DNA of 64,000 nucleotides from Antennarius striatus (Eukaryota > Chordata > Actinopteri > Lophiiformes > Antennariidae): contig NC_090789.1 of NCBI RefSeq assembly GCF_040054535.1, positions 7,353,697-7,417,696 of the forward strand. Direction: 5' to 3'. The number at the start of each line of letters is the position of its first letter. Within the stretch, counting starts at the first letter, position 1. Shown here in pieces: positions 11,977 to 23,028 of this stretch. Position numbers and translations under genes: made by a program. The notes beneath the pieces were generated by a model that searched no databases, was not told where the DNA came from, and worked only from the letters and a program-made list of their open reading frames with translations.

Positions 11977-14922
11977 ATGTTTTCCAAAGCCACTGCTAAC
12001 TTTGTCCATCAGATTGACCCAGAGGGAAGTCTCATCCATGTGTCCCGCATAAATGATTCTAAAAAATTGATTTCTATGGCACTGGTTGTCAAACGCAAGC
12101 GGTTCTGGTTCTGGCAGAGACCCAAGTACCAGCCGACTGATTTCACCCTCAGCAAGTTATTGCAGGATGACAAGGAGCTCATTCCTGGTATGAAAGTTAG
12201 CACATGTACACTGTTTGTGTAAGAACACTATGCAAAATAAATATACATTGTTCAGATTACATTATGTCTATACCAGCCATCTTATCGTAAGAAACAAATA
12301 TTTTGTATTTTTCTTTACACATCAATATGTATCGTAACACCCCATGTCCTGTCAGGAGTGTCTGATACAGAATTCCTGACCTACAAGGAGACATGTGGAG
12401 ACAGCCTTTCTGGGAAACTGGACACCGAGACCGGCCCTGTTAGCGTCAAGCTGGAGGGGCTGGGCTCTTCTAAGCTCCAGTCATGCTTTGGAAAGCTGAA
12501 AAAAGAAGAACTTGATGTGAACAAGCTGCTCCATGACTCCAGTGACAGGTATCAAATACTTCCTTTTTGTACTTTTTGCCCAATGCCAGCAGGTGATGGT
12601 AGGTTGTTAACTTTATTATTAATGAGATGAACATTAATATATGATTAGACATCAGATATATAGATATCAGAAAACCACAACCAGAGAGATTTAGACCCAC
12701 ATTATCTGTCCATGTTCATTTTACTGTTCTAATCAAAGTCATTCTTAGCTGACTAAGTGATGAAATAACAATAAGTCAAAAAACACTGTGTTTGCTTCAG
12801 GTGCATCAACATGCAGCATGTTCTGGTGCAGCAGCTTAAAAAGCAGGCGGAACTGCTGGCAGTAGTGAAGGAGAGAATCATCACCACCACCTCATGCTCC
12901 ATCACCCAGACGAAGAGGGAGCACTGCACCTTTCAGGGGGTGCTTGGCCTAGCGGGCATGCTGGGAAACTCTGTTAAGGTGGATTGGATTAAGTGTCTGG
13001 GCATTTTAAGATTGTGTTCTGTTTATATTAGGCTGCTAAATCAATTTTCATTCAATGATTCTGTTGTGTTGTTCAATCATAACATTTCCAATCATGTGCT
13101 TCTGCATGTATTTTTTGATCTTTCAGGTTTCTGTGACAGATTCCAACAACATTGAAGCGGATAGCGATGTCTCCGTGGAGATCCCAGCCGGTACAGTTGT
13201 GGCTTACAGCGTTCTGGAGCTGAAAATTGAAAAAAATGGACACTTCAGTGAGTGCGCTTGCCTCCTCATATAACCTGAGGTTGATGGGATAAAGTAATTT
13301 CTGGAGAGGAAACATGAATGGGCAATTCAAAAAACATTATCTTGTTGCAGCTCTGCATCTTAAATATTATGGATAAATGGTACTAAAATCACAGATTAAC
13401 TTGTGTGCCTAACATACTGTATATTACTACTGTTGACAAAGAGACATAGCATGGAATATAGAAGTGGAGGGTTAGAGAAACATTCTGATGTGGTAATTCT
13501 AATTATTCAAACATTGGGCTGACATGCAATAATGTAATTTGATTGTGTTTGTAATACATAATGTGTGCTTTTTCAGTTATATGCCTACAACCTGGCACCT
13601 TAGGAGGCATTGAGACAGACTCTGAATTGTCCTGGCCTTCTGATGATTCTCTGAATGTAGTGGATGGCGAGTTCCATGGTGAGATGGTTCCATATGACAC
13701 ACCGTTCAGAGCTCCGCTAAATGGTTCGTGTTCATTTTTTCACACATCAGCCAGTTACTCAATAAAAGTGTACTCATATCCATTGATGATGTGAAGTGTA
13801 GTAATGAAAATGATGTAAGAGAAATGGTTACATTTTCTATCTTTCTCAAATGGCACTGTGAACATAATTATTTTTTGCATCTGGATGAATAAGGTTTGCA
13901 GTAGACAGATATCTGCATATTTGTGTGGCTTCAGTTCATTATAAAAGCTGATACAGTATTTTCTGGTATATTTTAGGATCAGGGGAGATGAACCTTACTC
14001 CTCTTGCAGACCTTCCCAAATCAACTCAATCGGCTGTATTTAAAGGACTCCTAGAGATTCTAAAGGACAGGACTGCTCTCTCTTATCTGCAGTGTGCAGT
14101 ATGGGACACTTGATTTGATCAGTTTATGCCTCCATAAGAAACTATATTGTAGCAAAAATATTCTGTATTAACCAAATTCCCCTTTCTCTGTTCCACTCTC
14201 TTTCAGTTGGCGGATTTGTGTTGTGGTGCAACACCTAATAGCACTGCATGTGAAGAGCTGTTAGAGAATCAGAGAATATTAGTGTCGGACATAGTGGACC
14301 ATCTCGACATAGACCATTCCCCTGAGAGTAGCTGGTCTGGTCCCTCCTCTTACCTGCAAGCAGCTCACCTGCTGGTTACTGCCCTGGAAGGTGAGAATGC
14401 TAAAAAAAATTCTCTAAGGCGTAAGAAAAACATAAATGTTTTGGAGCAATGTTTTTAGTTAATGTGTTTTTGCTTTTGCAGAGTTGCCTGATGAAACCCT
14501 GAAGATCTTGACTGAGAGCCGCTCCTGTTTTCTAGAGGACTTCAACACGCTGGTTAGGAAACTTTTTTCATTAACTGCACATGTTTACTCTACTGACTTA
14601 TTCTGTCAATGCAAATTAATGCAAAAAGTTAAGGTCCTATTTTGAAAAAAAGTATTTTTAAACCTGTCAATCTATGTATCTGTAACAGATGTGCGAGTTG
14701 AAGGACATCGGTGAGCCTGTCTCCATCCAGTTGCCCCCGGATCTCTTGCGGGACAAACAGGACTTCCAGATGGCAGAACAGCTTCTCAGCTCCTCCAATG
14801 TGATGCTGAGGAGAGACGCCAACAGGCAGTGGATGGAGGTGGAAAGTATAACAGGAGTTCCGCTGGTGGTGCTCTGGCTCAGCATACAAGGATTATCCTT
14901 ACTTGGCAAAGAGTTTAAGTAG
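11977..14922 (+). CDS. gsdme: Gasdermin E (DFNA5), pyroptosis pore-forming protein
   Basis: Gasdermin E is held inactive by its C-terminal domain; protease cleavage in the linker frees the N-terminal domain, which oligomerises in the inner leaflet of the plasma membrane and causes lytic death (family knowledge). Exons: 11977-12187, 12356-12548, 12801-12978, 13127-13247, 13577-13678, 13977-14098, 14207-14390, 14482-14552, 14689-14922; phases agree, 471 residues. The N-terminal domain covers about 1-240 and carries the E-type hallmark RFWFWQRPKY at 42-51; the C-terminal domain covers about 270-471 (for example LTPLADLPKSTQSAVFKG). The linker holds candidate caspase sites IETD (246-249) and NVVD (261-264), the latter near human D270. 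The ATG follows a good acceptor and gives the expected MF-KAT start. An alternative donor after 13723 would add 15 in-frame residues. It follows osbpl3 directly, as OSBPL3 and GSDME are adjacent in human. The a/b teleost paralogue is not resolved. Confidence 0.95.
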
Positions 14923-15129
14923 AACTGTCCAGTTTCTTTTACGTGGATTATATTCTATTCCATACATTTCTTTCTTCATTTAAACTATATTGGAAATAAC
15001 CATGAACTTATTGTAAAAGAAATGATCATTATCTTATATTTGTAACAGAATAATATATATAGTCCTACATGTTTGTTTTTACCAAAATTTTATTTACCTT
15101 GCAAAAATTCATATATGTTTGTGTGTGTG

Positions 15130-15194
<65 letters not shown>

Positions 15195-15950
15195 GTATAA
15201 TATAAAGCTTTTTACAAGTTTTATAGCTGCTTTACAAGTTTCAACTCGAAACTATTTTTTATACATTTATCTCGCTATTTGTATTCATTTTTAGCTCATG
15301 GTGAAAATTGAGTTGTTTATCATTGGTTATGGTGTTTACGCCAGTTCAGATTTATTTACTTTTACTGATAGTAAAACTAAAGTTAATGTCTCTTTGTGGT
15401 ACAGAGTTGATAACATTTCTATATTTTTTATGCACCATGGTAACTGCCTACCTGTCCTGTGTCAGGTGGAACAGCCTTGAGCCACCCACAACCTTTCAAT
15501 GGATAAGCTATATACAAAATGAATTTAATGATGCACAAAGTTGAAAGCTGTGTTTACAGCCTATTTGTGCCTGAATGTTTATTTTAAATGATTTTAAAGT
15601 ATTAGAGCATTGTATTACAGCTCCTAACCGAACATTATGCTATGAAACACTTTTATGTAGTATATAGGCCACACTGCATACATGCAGAACATTCCAAGAA
15701 ATAATGCCATTGAAAACCAAAAAGATTTATTGTGGTGTGTTATGATGCAGTATTGTTTGATGGAGTCCTGATCTTACACAATTTGAAATTTTGTAAAGCT
15801 GTCTCTTCTTTAGCTTCTCTGATAGTTAATGGCCTGATTTATCTTTGCTTTGGAAAAAGGGTCAGTTTTTATTTCTTTCATATTTTCTATCATTTACATT
15901 TCTCCTTGTATCATTATATCATATAGATTAAAGCTTTTTGTAATGGAAAA
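14923..15950 (+). other. gsdme: gsdme 3' UTR (probable) with ATTAAA at 15927
   Basis: After the TAG stop at 14920-14922 the sequence is AT-rich and non-coding. ATTAAA at 15927-15932 with a T-rich sequence after it is a reasonable poly(A) signal; earlier AT-rich variants cannot be excluded. The transcript would carry the GT microsatellite at 15121-15196. Confidence 0.35.
15121..15196. repeat. (GT)n microsatellite
   Basis: GT tract of 76 bp with two interruptions, in the presumed gsdme 3' UTR. Confidence 0.95.
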
Positions 15951-16890
15951 TAAGACGTCACCATATTTGGACACATTAAAAGAAAAAGTTCACCTTTGAG
16001 GTGAATCCCTATGTTCTGTGACTGAAAGATCTTTTGATGTTAATGGAGTTATAATGGTAGTTATAGTTTCTGGTGATGTAGACACTAGTTAATAAGGACT
16101 AGTTAATAAGTATTCAATATTTGTTCACTATTTTTGCTAGGGCACTCTAACAGGTTAATCTTGGCTGACCATATTAGTTAATGAAGTGGGGACCTCAGGA
16201 AAGTCAAAGCACACTGCTCAGTAAGATGCATACATGCGTGTCATTCCATGACAGCTGTTAAGTTTGGGTCTCCAATATTCAGAGAGGAATGGAAGACATA
16301 ATAAGGCTGCCAGTGATATTTTCAGTGTCTGAAAGCTTTGATTTAGCTTTGCTTGTAAGCATGAGGTAAAATACAATTACAGTAAATAAGAAATATACAA
16401 TTTGCATATCATTTTCTTGTTTCCACGGATCATTTTTGTCATTAATGTAATGTAAACCTTAAAAAAATTTCAAAGAAATCGTACATATTTATTGTGCTTT
16501 CATCTTAAAAAGAAATGTGATAATTATAATTAAATGGCATATTTTTTGGTTAAAATAGCAGGATTTGTCTGTGTCCTTTTAATTCTTATTCCACCCCGAC
16601 ACACTGTTGTGACACCACAATCAGGCGGTAACATCATTCAAGACTTTGAATAATTTATTATTATTTATGTATTATTTATTAATTCCGTAGGGAAATCATT
16701 TAAAACAGGTATATTTCCTTTCAAAACCTTTTCCGTTAAGCATAACATCTAGACCCCACAACACACACAAAAAAAGAGAGAATATAATGTTTTATTCAAA
16801 TTTTTACAAATTATATTTGTATAAATTATGTTTTATTTTTATGTACTGTAGTTTCAAAATATATACTGTCAAAATATCTTGGAAAAACCT
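15951..16890. other. gsdme-nup42 intergenic DNA
   Basis: AT-rich sequence with no supported exon. Two copies of ACTAGTTAATAAG lie head to tail at about 16084-16111. Nothing else is recognised. Confidence 0.5.
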
Positions 16891-16899
16891 CTGATTTGA

Positions 16900-17071
16900 C
16901 CTCTGGACTAACGGAAGTTTACACCCTCGCCACAGGAAGTCGCTGCTGCTCTTTGAACCCGGAAATACACGTTTGTTTTCCTACTCGAGCTCGAAGCGCA
17001 CCAAACATCCGACGAGTGGGTAAATAAGGTTCCACTTCGGACGTACAGAAATCTACAGTCACTGTTAGAAC
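16900..17071 (+). promoter_or_regulatory. nup42: nup42 proximal promoter and 5' UTR
   Basis: The 170 bp before the nup42 ATG become GC- and CpG-richer than the flanking DNA and contain several GGAA cores: ACGGAAGTTT near 16911, CAGGAAGTCG near 16932, CCCGGAAATA near 16959. Clusters of ETS/GABP-type sites without a TATA box are typical of housekeeping promoters; the factor assignment is inferred. The transcription start is not determined. Confidence 0.4.
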
Positions 17072-20000
17072 ATGACAGTATGCAGTTTTTTCCTCGAGGG
17101 CCGTTGTCGGTATGGTGATAAGTGTTGGAATGAGCACCCAAGAGGAGGAAACCGAGGAGGAGGTGGATATAACAACTACAACCGTGGATATAACGACAAC
17201 AGCTACAGCCGCTCCTCCACTCAGCAGCAATCTCGAGGCGGCGGGGGAGGTAATAGTGATATGAAACACGTTTTGCTCACGTTATCTGTAGCTGGTTTTG
17301 TTATGTGAGAAAATCCGATAGCCAAGAGAAAATCTAGCTAGCCAGAGTTGCTAGCTAGCTCCAATTCTGTTAGCTAGCTAGCTAGGTTTCGGTAGCTCGT
17401 TGGGCATCGTCAGTGACCGTTTAGTTACCTTAAAACAAACACACACAAGGTTCAATAAATATCTTTTTACATTTATATATTAATATAACCATAACAAACC
17501 CACTTACCTACACAGGTGAAAATGAAGGCTCTGTATCTTGTAACAGGCATGTGATTAGGTCTCTATATATGCATTATAAGGCGATGGCAACAGTAGAATA
17601 ACAATATGGGCAGAATGATTGTGATAGTTTTAGGAAGCACTTTTTCCCATCAGTGTTTATGGGTGTTTGTGTGTTTGTTGATTTCAGGCTTTGGGAACAG
17701 AGTTTGGGTGAATCCTTCCCAGCAAAAAGGAGGGTATATCCAGCCTTCATCATTCTCTTCTCGTGGGAGTGATGACTGGAGCAGAGGAGGAGCTGGAGGA
17801 AATGACTGGGGTCGAGGAGGAGATGATGGAGGTGGAGGAAGAAGCGATAACAGAAAAGCTTCCGAATTCAGCTTCTCTTCTCAAAACAGATTTTCAGCGC
17901 TTGGTACACCGAGCTCCTTTGAAAGAGGAGGAAGAGGAGGTGGACAGCAAGTGTCAACTGGTGATGATGATGATGACAGAAAACTGTGAGTTTTGTTTTT
18001 TTCTCAGTTGTGCGCAGCATAGAAATCAATGTTTTCAAAGGGAATCAGTAAGCATCACGTCTATCTCGGTTACCAGGGATATCATTCAGATGGACATGGA
18101 CACATGGGAGAGTTCGGGACAGTGGGGCTTCTCCTGCTATTCCAATGGGAAGACATGTTTATCTGGTTAGTGTCAAATTTGCATTTAATTACTTGATTTC
18201 TGTTGGTATTTCTAAGGACTACAGTAGTTTTAATTGATCTACTATGGCAGCGTTTTGGATGAGCTGTGAAATTCCAAGAGGGGCGTGTGTGACCCTAGGG
18301 AACATGCTTTTTTTGTTGTACTAGAATAAGGTGTAATTGCACATCCACTACAGTAGTTAGTAGTGGCACTCTCATTATCAGGTGTGCGCAGTTAGTATTA
18401 GCTTGAGGAACTATGGAGAAACGTCTGTAGCGCTGGGCTAGTGGCCGTCACTGTGACTACAGTGGGAGATGAGGAGAGACCAGTGTGTTTACTGTGTCTA
18501 AAAATGCTGGCAGCAGATAGCGTGATGCCTAATAAATTAAGACGGAACTTTAAGACATTACACCCCAATCATGCTGATAAGCCGCTGAAGTCTTTTCAGC
18601 AAAAACTTGCCGAATATTGTTAGAAATCATCCCGCTTTGTGAATGCTACTTCAGGAAACCAGTGAGCTCTGTTAAAATCATATAAGGTGGCGTACCAAAC
18701 TGCTCAGTGAACCTCCCCACCCCCATCATAGCAGAGGAGCTGAAACACTGAGCAGGAGCTGAGAGTTCAGTTTTATGCTTCAAAGCCGAAAAGCTGTGCA
18801 CTGCCTAAACAAGCTCATTGTAGCCATTAATCCTGATTTGTATATTATTATAAAAAAGTCAGTACAAATTGTTTCATTTATTTTTGTTTTGTAGGTCAAG
18901 GTGTTGTATATATTGTCCTCCTTAATTAATGTTATGCAGAGGTGGACTCAACAATTTTGTAGACAACTGATATTATTTATAGTCACAGTGGAGAGTGAGG
19001 GGTGTGCAAATTGTTTTCTTCTTGCTAGGTGGGGCGCAGCAGAAAATAATTGAGAAGCACTGTACTATAGCAATGACCAAGAAACCTGATCTGATTCATA
19101 TTTTTTACCCAACAGGTTTCTCTGATGTCTCTCCAGAAGAACTCAGGCAAGAATATTACACCGCAAGAGCTTCGGGTGATCTTCAGGGCTATGTAAGTGT
19201 GTTCTCTTTCGAGTCAATTCTAATATTTATATTTAAGCCATCCATTTTTTCCTCCGTTAAAAGGGTTTTGGGGGGAGTTGTTCCTTATCTGATGTGAGGG
19301 TCGTGCTGCTCGCAGTACACAAAGGTCAGAGGGATATCGTCCATGTGCAGATTGTAAAGCCCTTTGTTTTGTGAAATTTTAAGCCTTATTTGAAGACCTA
19401 ATGTCCGAAGTAAGTCAGCACACTTACAAATGGTTAATATATTTATTATAACAAAAGATCCACAAAGCAAGCAAAGATAATCAACAGTGATGAAAACGCT
19501 AGATACTGGTTGTCACTCCCGCAATCCCCACATTAACATCAGTTCAAAGAATGCAAACAAGTCATCAGCTATATCACTCTTACTGTTGACAATAGGCGGA
19601 GAGCCAACACCTCAGTCAGAGCAGCAGATGAAAAACAAAGGACCAGGCGTCTGTACCAAGACCCGTGGCAGACTCTTAACTGGCAGAGAAAAATCTCTCT
19701 TCTTTATAGTGGAACATCGCGTGCAAATGAGGAGGGCCGGTCCCCACCTGCAGGCAACATCCATCCCTGGTCAAGGCTAGCAGTCTCCCCTTATCTAAGT
19801 TGTCAAGGCAAAATACGAGCATCAGCTAAAATAATTGGTCTCACAAGTTTGACATGTTTTGCAATAACAAGGCCATATATTGTATGGGAATGTGCAGATA
19901 AGGATATTTTATGACAATGTGCAACAGTAATGAGTTTGAGCTCATTTAGGAGTTCATTCGTAGAACACTTGAGTTCATTCATACACTTGGGTTCATTCAT

Positions 20001-21427
20001 GGGACACATAAGACACATGCATTCATGGGACACATAAGACATATACACTTCAGTTCATTCATGGGACACATAAGACACATACACTTCAGTTCATTCATGG
20101 GACACTTAAGACATACACTTTCCTCCACACCCTTTGAGACATTCTTTGTGAATCTGGGCTATATAAGAATAAATAAACTTTAAACTTGAAGATAGTTTAA
20201 TTTCTTTTGTGAAAGTTTGAAAAGAAGTGAAACCTTCTCCTGGATGGATACAAGTCTGCTGGTGTGTTAAATAGAGATGTGAAACCTTTAGTGTATGTTG
20301 GTTTCTGGATGCAGAACAATTCTGGTGCATCAATAATGTTAAATCTGACACCAGGAAAAATAATAGGTAAGCAAGTCCATCTTTCTTGAGGGGCTTCCTT
20401 TAAATTAAGGTGTAAAACTTGCATGAGATTTTAAGGAACTTGCTTGTATGTTTTCAGATTAATGGCACTAATCAATTGCTGCAACAATGGAGAAATAGAG
20501 TCCAGGAGCTGAAGATCATGAATCCAAACACCCGCACTGCTTTGGTAAGGAACATACACACACAATTATTGAAGCTTAATAAGTTTTATAAAACATTTCT
20601 GTGACATTTCCTTTATTTCTTTTATTTTCTTGTTAGCTGAAAGAATTAAACAACCAAGCGTCTCCCAGTGGCTTTCAGTCACCGACAGAAGCTGGATTTG
20701 GCTCCACACCCTCCACCTTTGGAAGTAAAGGTAAAGATGTAGTATTGTTTCATTGTAATAGTGGAAATCAAGAAATTGATTTGATTACAATAAGCAATTT
20801 AGCAAAATTATTGCCACCACGGCCCCACAATGTGGTACTCACGGGACTGAGTGACTGCAATATGTTTATTACATTACTCCATCTGAGTACTACATGCTAA
20901 CTATGCAATCACTTATCCATTCTCATATAGGATTTGGGGCTCCAGCACCAGTCCAGGCCAGCAGTTTCCGCTTTGCTGCTTCAGATGGTGGATTTGGTTC
21001 CACAGCAGCACCCACACAACCTGCCAGTGGGTTTGGTTCCTCCTCTGGAGTGCCCACTGCTCTTTCATCCTCATCTTTTTCCTTCAGTGCCCCGACCTCC
21101 AGTACTCCAGCAGTCACATCAGGATTCGGATCTGCTTCAGGATCCAGTTTCTCCTCAACAGCAAATGCAGGAGGAGGATTTGGAGTCAATTTTGGCGCAC
21201 CTGTACCTGCTGTAACAGGAAGCAGCAGTGTTTTTGGACAGACAAATGTAGGCTTTGGAACAGCTGCTTCTGCAGTGGGAGCCAAGTCCACTGGTGGGGC
21301 CTCGGCGAGTCTGTTTTCACCTGAGGACAAACTTACTCCAGAGGAACTGAATCAGTTCAAGGCTAAAAGGTTCACTCTGGGTCAGATTCCTTTAAGGCCT
21401 CCCCCAGCTAACATGCTAATGTTGTGA
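17072..21427 (+). CDS. nup42: Nucleoporin NUP42 (NUPL2/hCG1), CCCH finger and FG repeats
   Basis: NUP42 sits on the cytoplasmic face of the nuclear pore, binds GLE1 and supports DDX19-driven mRNA release (family knowledge). Exons: 17072-17249, 17688-17985, 18077-18165, 19116-19192, 20458-20544, 20637-20730, 20931-21427; phases agree, 439 residues. A CCCH zinc finger opens the protein (C4-x7-C12-x5-C18-x3-H22, in [20 protein letters not shown]). It is followed by an RGG/Gly-rich region to about residue 155, the conserved DTWESSGQW segment and the [14 protein letters not shown] segment, then an FG-rich tail (GFG, VFG, NFG motifs) and the C-terminal GLE1-binding type end [12 protein letters not shown]. 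The ATG is the first in the transcript region and begins directly at the finger, as in human. Introns 3 and 4 carry transposon relics (a hAT element and a solo LTR). AATAAA at 21450-21455 is just 23 bp after the stop. Confidence 0.94.
17330..17395. repeat. GCTAGCTA-rich palindromic cluster in nup42 intron 1
   Basis: CTAGCTAGC, GCTAGCTAGCT and TTAGCTAGCTAGCTAGG occur within 65 bp. Each is a self-complementary CTAG array, interrupted by short unique spacers. Confidence 0.75.
18248..19062 (+). mobile_element. hAT-type DNA transposon relic in nup42 intron 3
   Basis: About 815 bp bounded by CAGCGTTTTGGAT on the left and, reverse-complemented, CAGTGCTTCTCAATT on the right, the imperfect CAG-starting inverted ends usual in hAT elements. 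The flanks are TACTATGG (18240-18247) and TACTATAG (19063-19070), an 8-bp target duplication with one mismatch, which is the hAT length. Inside is a decayed BED-finger coding remnant in the same orientation. The element is internally deleted and cannot encode a working transposase. Confidence 0.7.
18441..18623 (+). pseudogene. BED-type zinc finger remnant of a hAT (ZBED5/FAM200-like) transposase
   Basis: A 60-codon frame contains a [20 protein letters not shown] segment followed by [12 protein letters not shown] and FQQKLAEY. The C-x2-C, PNKL-R and H-x(3-5)-H/-K-L order matches the N-terminal BED finger of domesticated and selfish hAT proteins of the ZBED5/FAM200/EPM2AIP1 type. The frame stops after the finger; further stops interrupt the continuation (a [15 protein letters not shown] segment can still be read around 18675). 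It lies in an intron and is not part of the nup42 product. Confidence 0.65.
19365..20129. mobile_element. Solo LTR with 5-bp target duplication
   Basis: A 765-bp segment begins TGTTTTGTG and ends TCCTCCACA, so it has TG...CA termini, and is flanked on both sides by CCCTT (19360-19364 and 20130-20134). That is the structure left when an LTR retroelement recombines between its two LTRs. No coding sequence, primer-binding site or second LTR is seen. Orientation is not fixed. It holds a tandem repeat at 19990-20121. Confidence 0.75.
19990..20121. repeat. Minisatellite inside the LTR, unit 29-36 bp, about 4 copies
   Basis: Four copies of a unit beginning GTTCATTCATGGGACACATA and ending CACATACACTTCA; two copies are shortened. 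Related degenerate GTTCATTC pieces extend left to about 19948. Confidence 0.85.
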
Positions 21428-21475
21428 GAAAAGATAGCCAGGATTATTGAATAAAGAGTTAATTTAATACAGTTT
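21428..21475 (+). other. nup42: nup42 3' UTR and poly(A) signal
   Basis: AATAAA at 21450-21455 lies 23 bp after the stop, followed by T/GT-rich sequence. This would make a very short 3' UTR. Later signals such as AATAAA at 21766-21771 could extend it. Confidence 0.55.
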
Positions 21476-22981
21476 GTTATATTCTTATAGATATTATTTA
21501 AACATTGTCAGTATTCATTTTTAAGACAGTTATTTTAGATACTTTAGAGTATTTTTGTAGGAGAAACTGTAAAGTAAGATTTTTGCGCACATTTTGCTCT
21601 ATGTATATCTGTATAATCTCATATAAATTTAGATCATGTCCTTTGTCATATATCAGATGAAGTGTCTTTGGAGTGTTTTGTTTGCTCATTTTATAATTTC
21701 ATATTTATTGACATAAACTCAGAAGATATACTCATCAGTATATACTACAGTATATCACTTTGTTGCAATAAACTAGTGTTTATCGCAACAAAACAAAACA
21801 AAAAATCCTTCAAAACACATCAGACCTCAATTAATGAAAGTTGTAATTATACAAAACAACCAGAGGAGGGTTCAGACTACAAGCCTAGCTGTAAAGTGTC
21901 ATGAAACTGGAATCAAATATTAGCTGGCAAAATGTTGATAAATGTGGTTAGATATTGGGAAAGATTAACACGGGGTTCTCTGGTTATTGTCTGTCCAGTG
22001 ACGGCAATAAGCCACACTGCCAGCTGCTGTCTTGAGGGGCTATAGTCCTGCTGACTGAAGCATATTTTCAGCTGACAGAGACTTTGTGATATTAGCAAGA
22101 GGTGAAAATATTTTTGATTTGGCTCCTCTGTGTGAAAACTCAATATATGTTGGTCACATCAAATGTGTTGGCTCTGTGATGAATACAAACGTAGAGTGGT
22201 TACATTAATAACAAGCAGTGATAGAATTACTAATTTTGTTTAATAATGGAAATTACTGAAAAATTGAAAGTGTTCTTAAATAGTTGAATATTTACATTTT
22301 TTATGCTTTTATTCTGCAACAGTTCATGAAGAGGAATTTTGGTCTACATGTTTTCAACAAATGTTCTTTATGCTTTGCTAAGAATTAATTCACTCCATAG
22401 CAAATACTGAAATCAATTAAAGGCATTCTTCAGCATGCAAACACAATTGGTTCTGAAAGATTGTAAGTTGAATTGTTAAAAAAACAAACATGTTGCAAGT
22501 GTCATTTTATACATTTAGTGTTTTTAATATTTCAAGGACATTTCATTCCCCCTAAAATGTTTGCATGCAATGAAAAATTCAGGGCTTGCATTTAATCTAA
22601 AACATTACTACCGTCTGCCAGGGCCAGGATGCCAGCCACCGTCCAACTGCTGTTTGGCAGATAACACAGATATAGTATTAATGATCAAATTAAAAAAGGA
22701 AAAGGCACCTCCACTCCTTTTTAAAACTGTCGTGCGGTGATACATCTAACTAAGAAATGAGCAGATGCAATCTCCAGCTCCAGTGCCATCGAACTGCCAG
22801 CCAGCCAGTTTTTAACTGATGATCGTAACGTGATCAGAGCAGTATTAAAGGAGCGCCTGGATATATGCAGTCATACTGGAGATGCAGTGCGCAGTGGAGT
22901 CAATTAAGATTCATACAGTATTCTTTATGAATGTTGTCATCTCATCCCAACCTATTGAGAATTGTTCACAAAGGGAATCAC

Positions 22982-22984
<3 letters not shown>

Positions 22985-23020
<36 letters not shown>

Positions 23021-23028
23021 ACACACAC
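22985..23028. repeat. (CA)n microsatellite
   Basis: About 20 CA units with one phase slip (CACC) near its right end. Confidence 0.92.

Larger units (their letters stand above)
19262..20190 (+). repeat. Older dispersed fish repeat split by an LTR insertion
   Basis: The left part (19262-19364) reads GGGAGTTGTTCCTTATCTG to GATTGTAAAGCCCTT, and the right part (20135-20190) reads TGAGACATTCTTTGTGAATC then GGGCTATATAAGAATAAATA. Rejoined they follow the order of a repeat widespread in teleosts (recognised from memory). The two parts are separated only by the LTR element and one copy of its target duplication. Confidence 0.6.

Noticed and set aside
17763-18170. 135-codon frame overlapping nup42 exons 2-3
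   Set aside because: It reads the GA-rich RGG-coding region in the wrong frame and runs through the intron.
20923-21330. 135-codon open frame antisense to the nup42 FG exon
   Set aside because: It is a shadow of the low-complexity FG coding sequence; the plus strand frame matches NUP42 and splices correctly.
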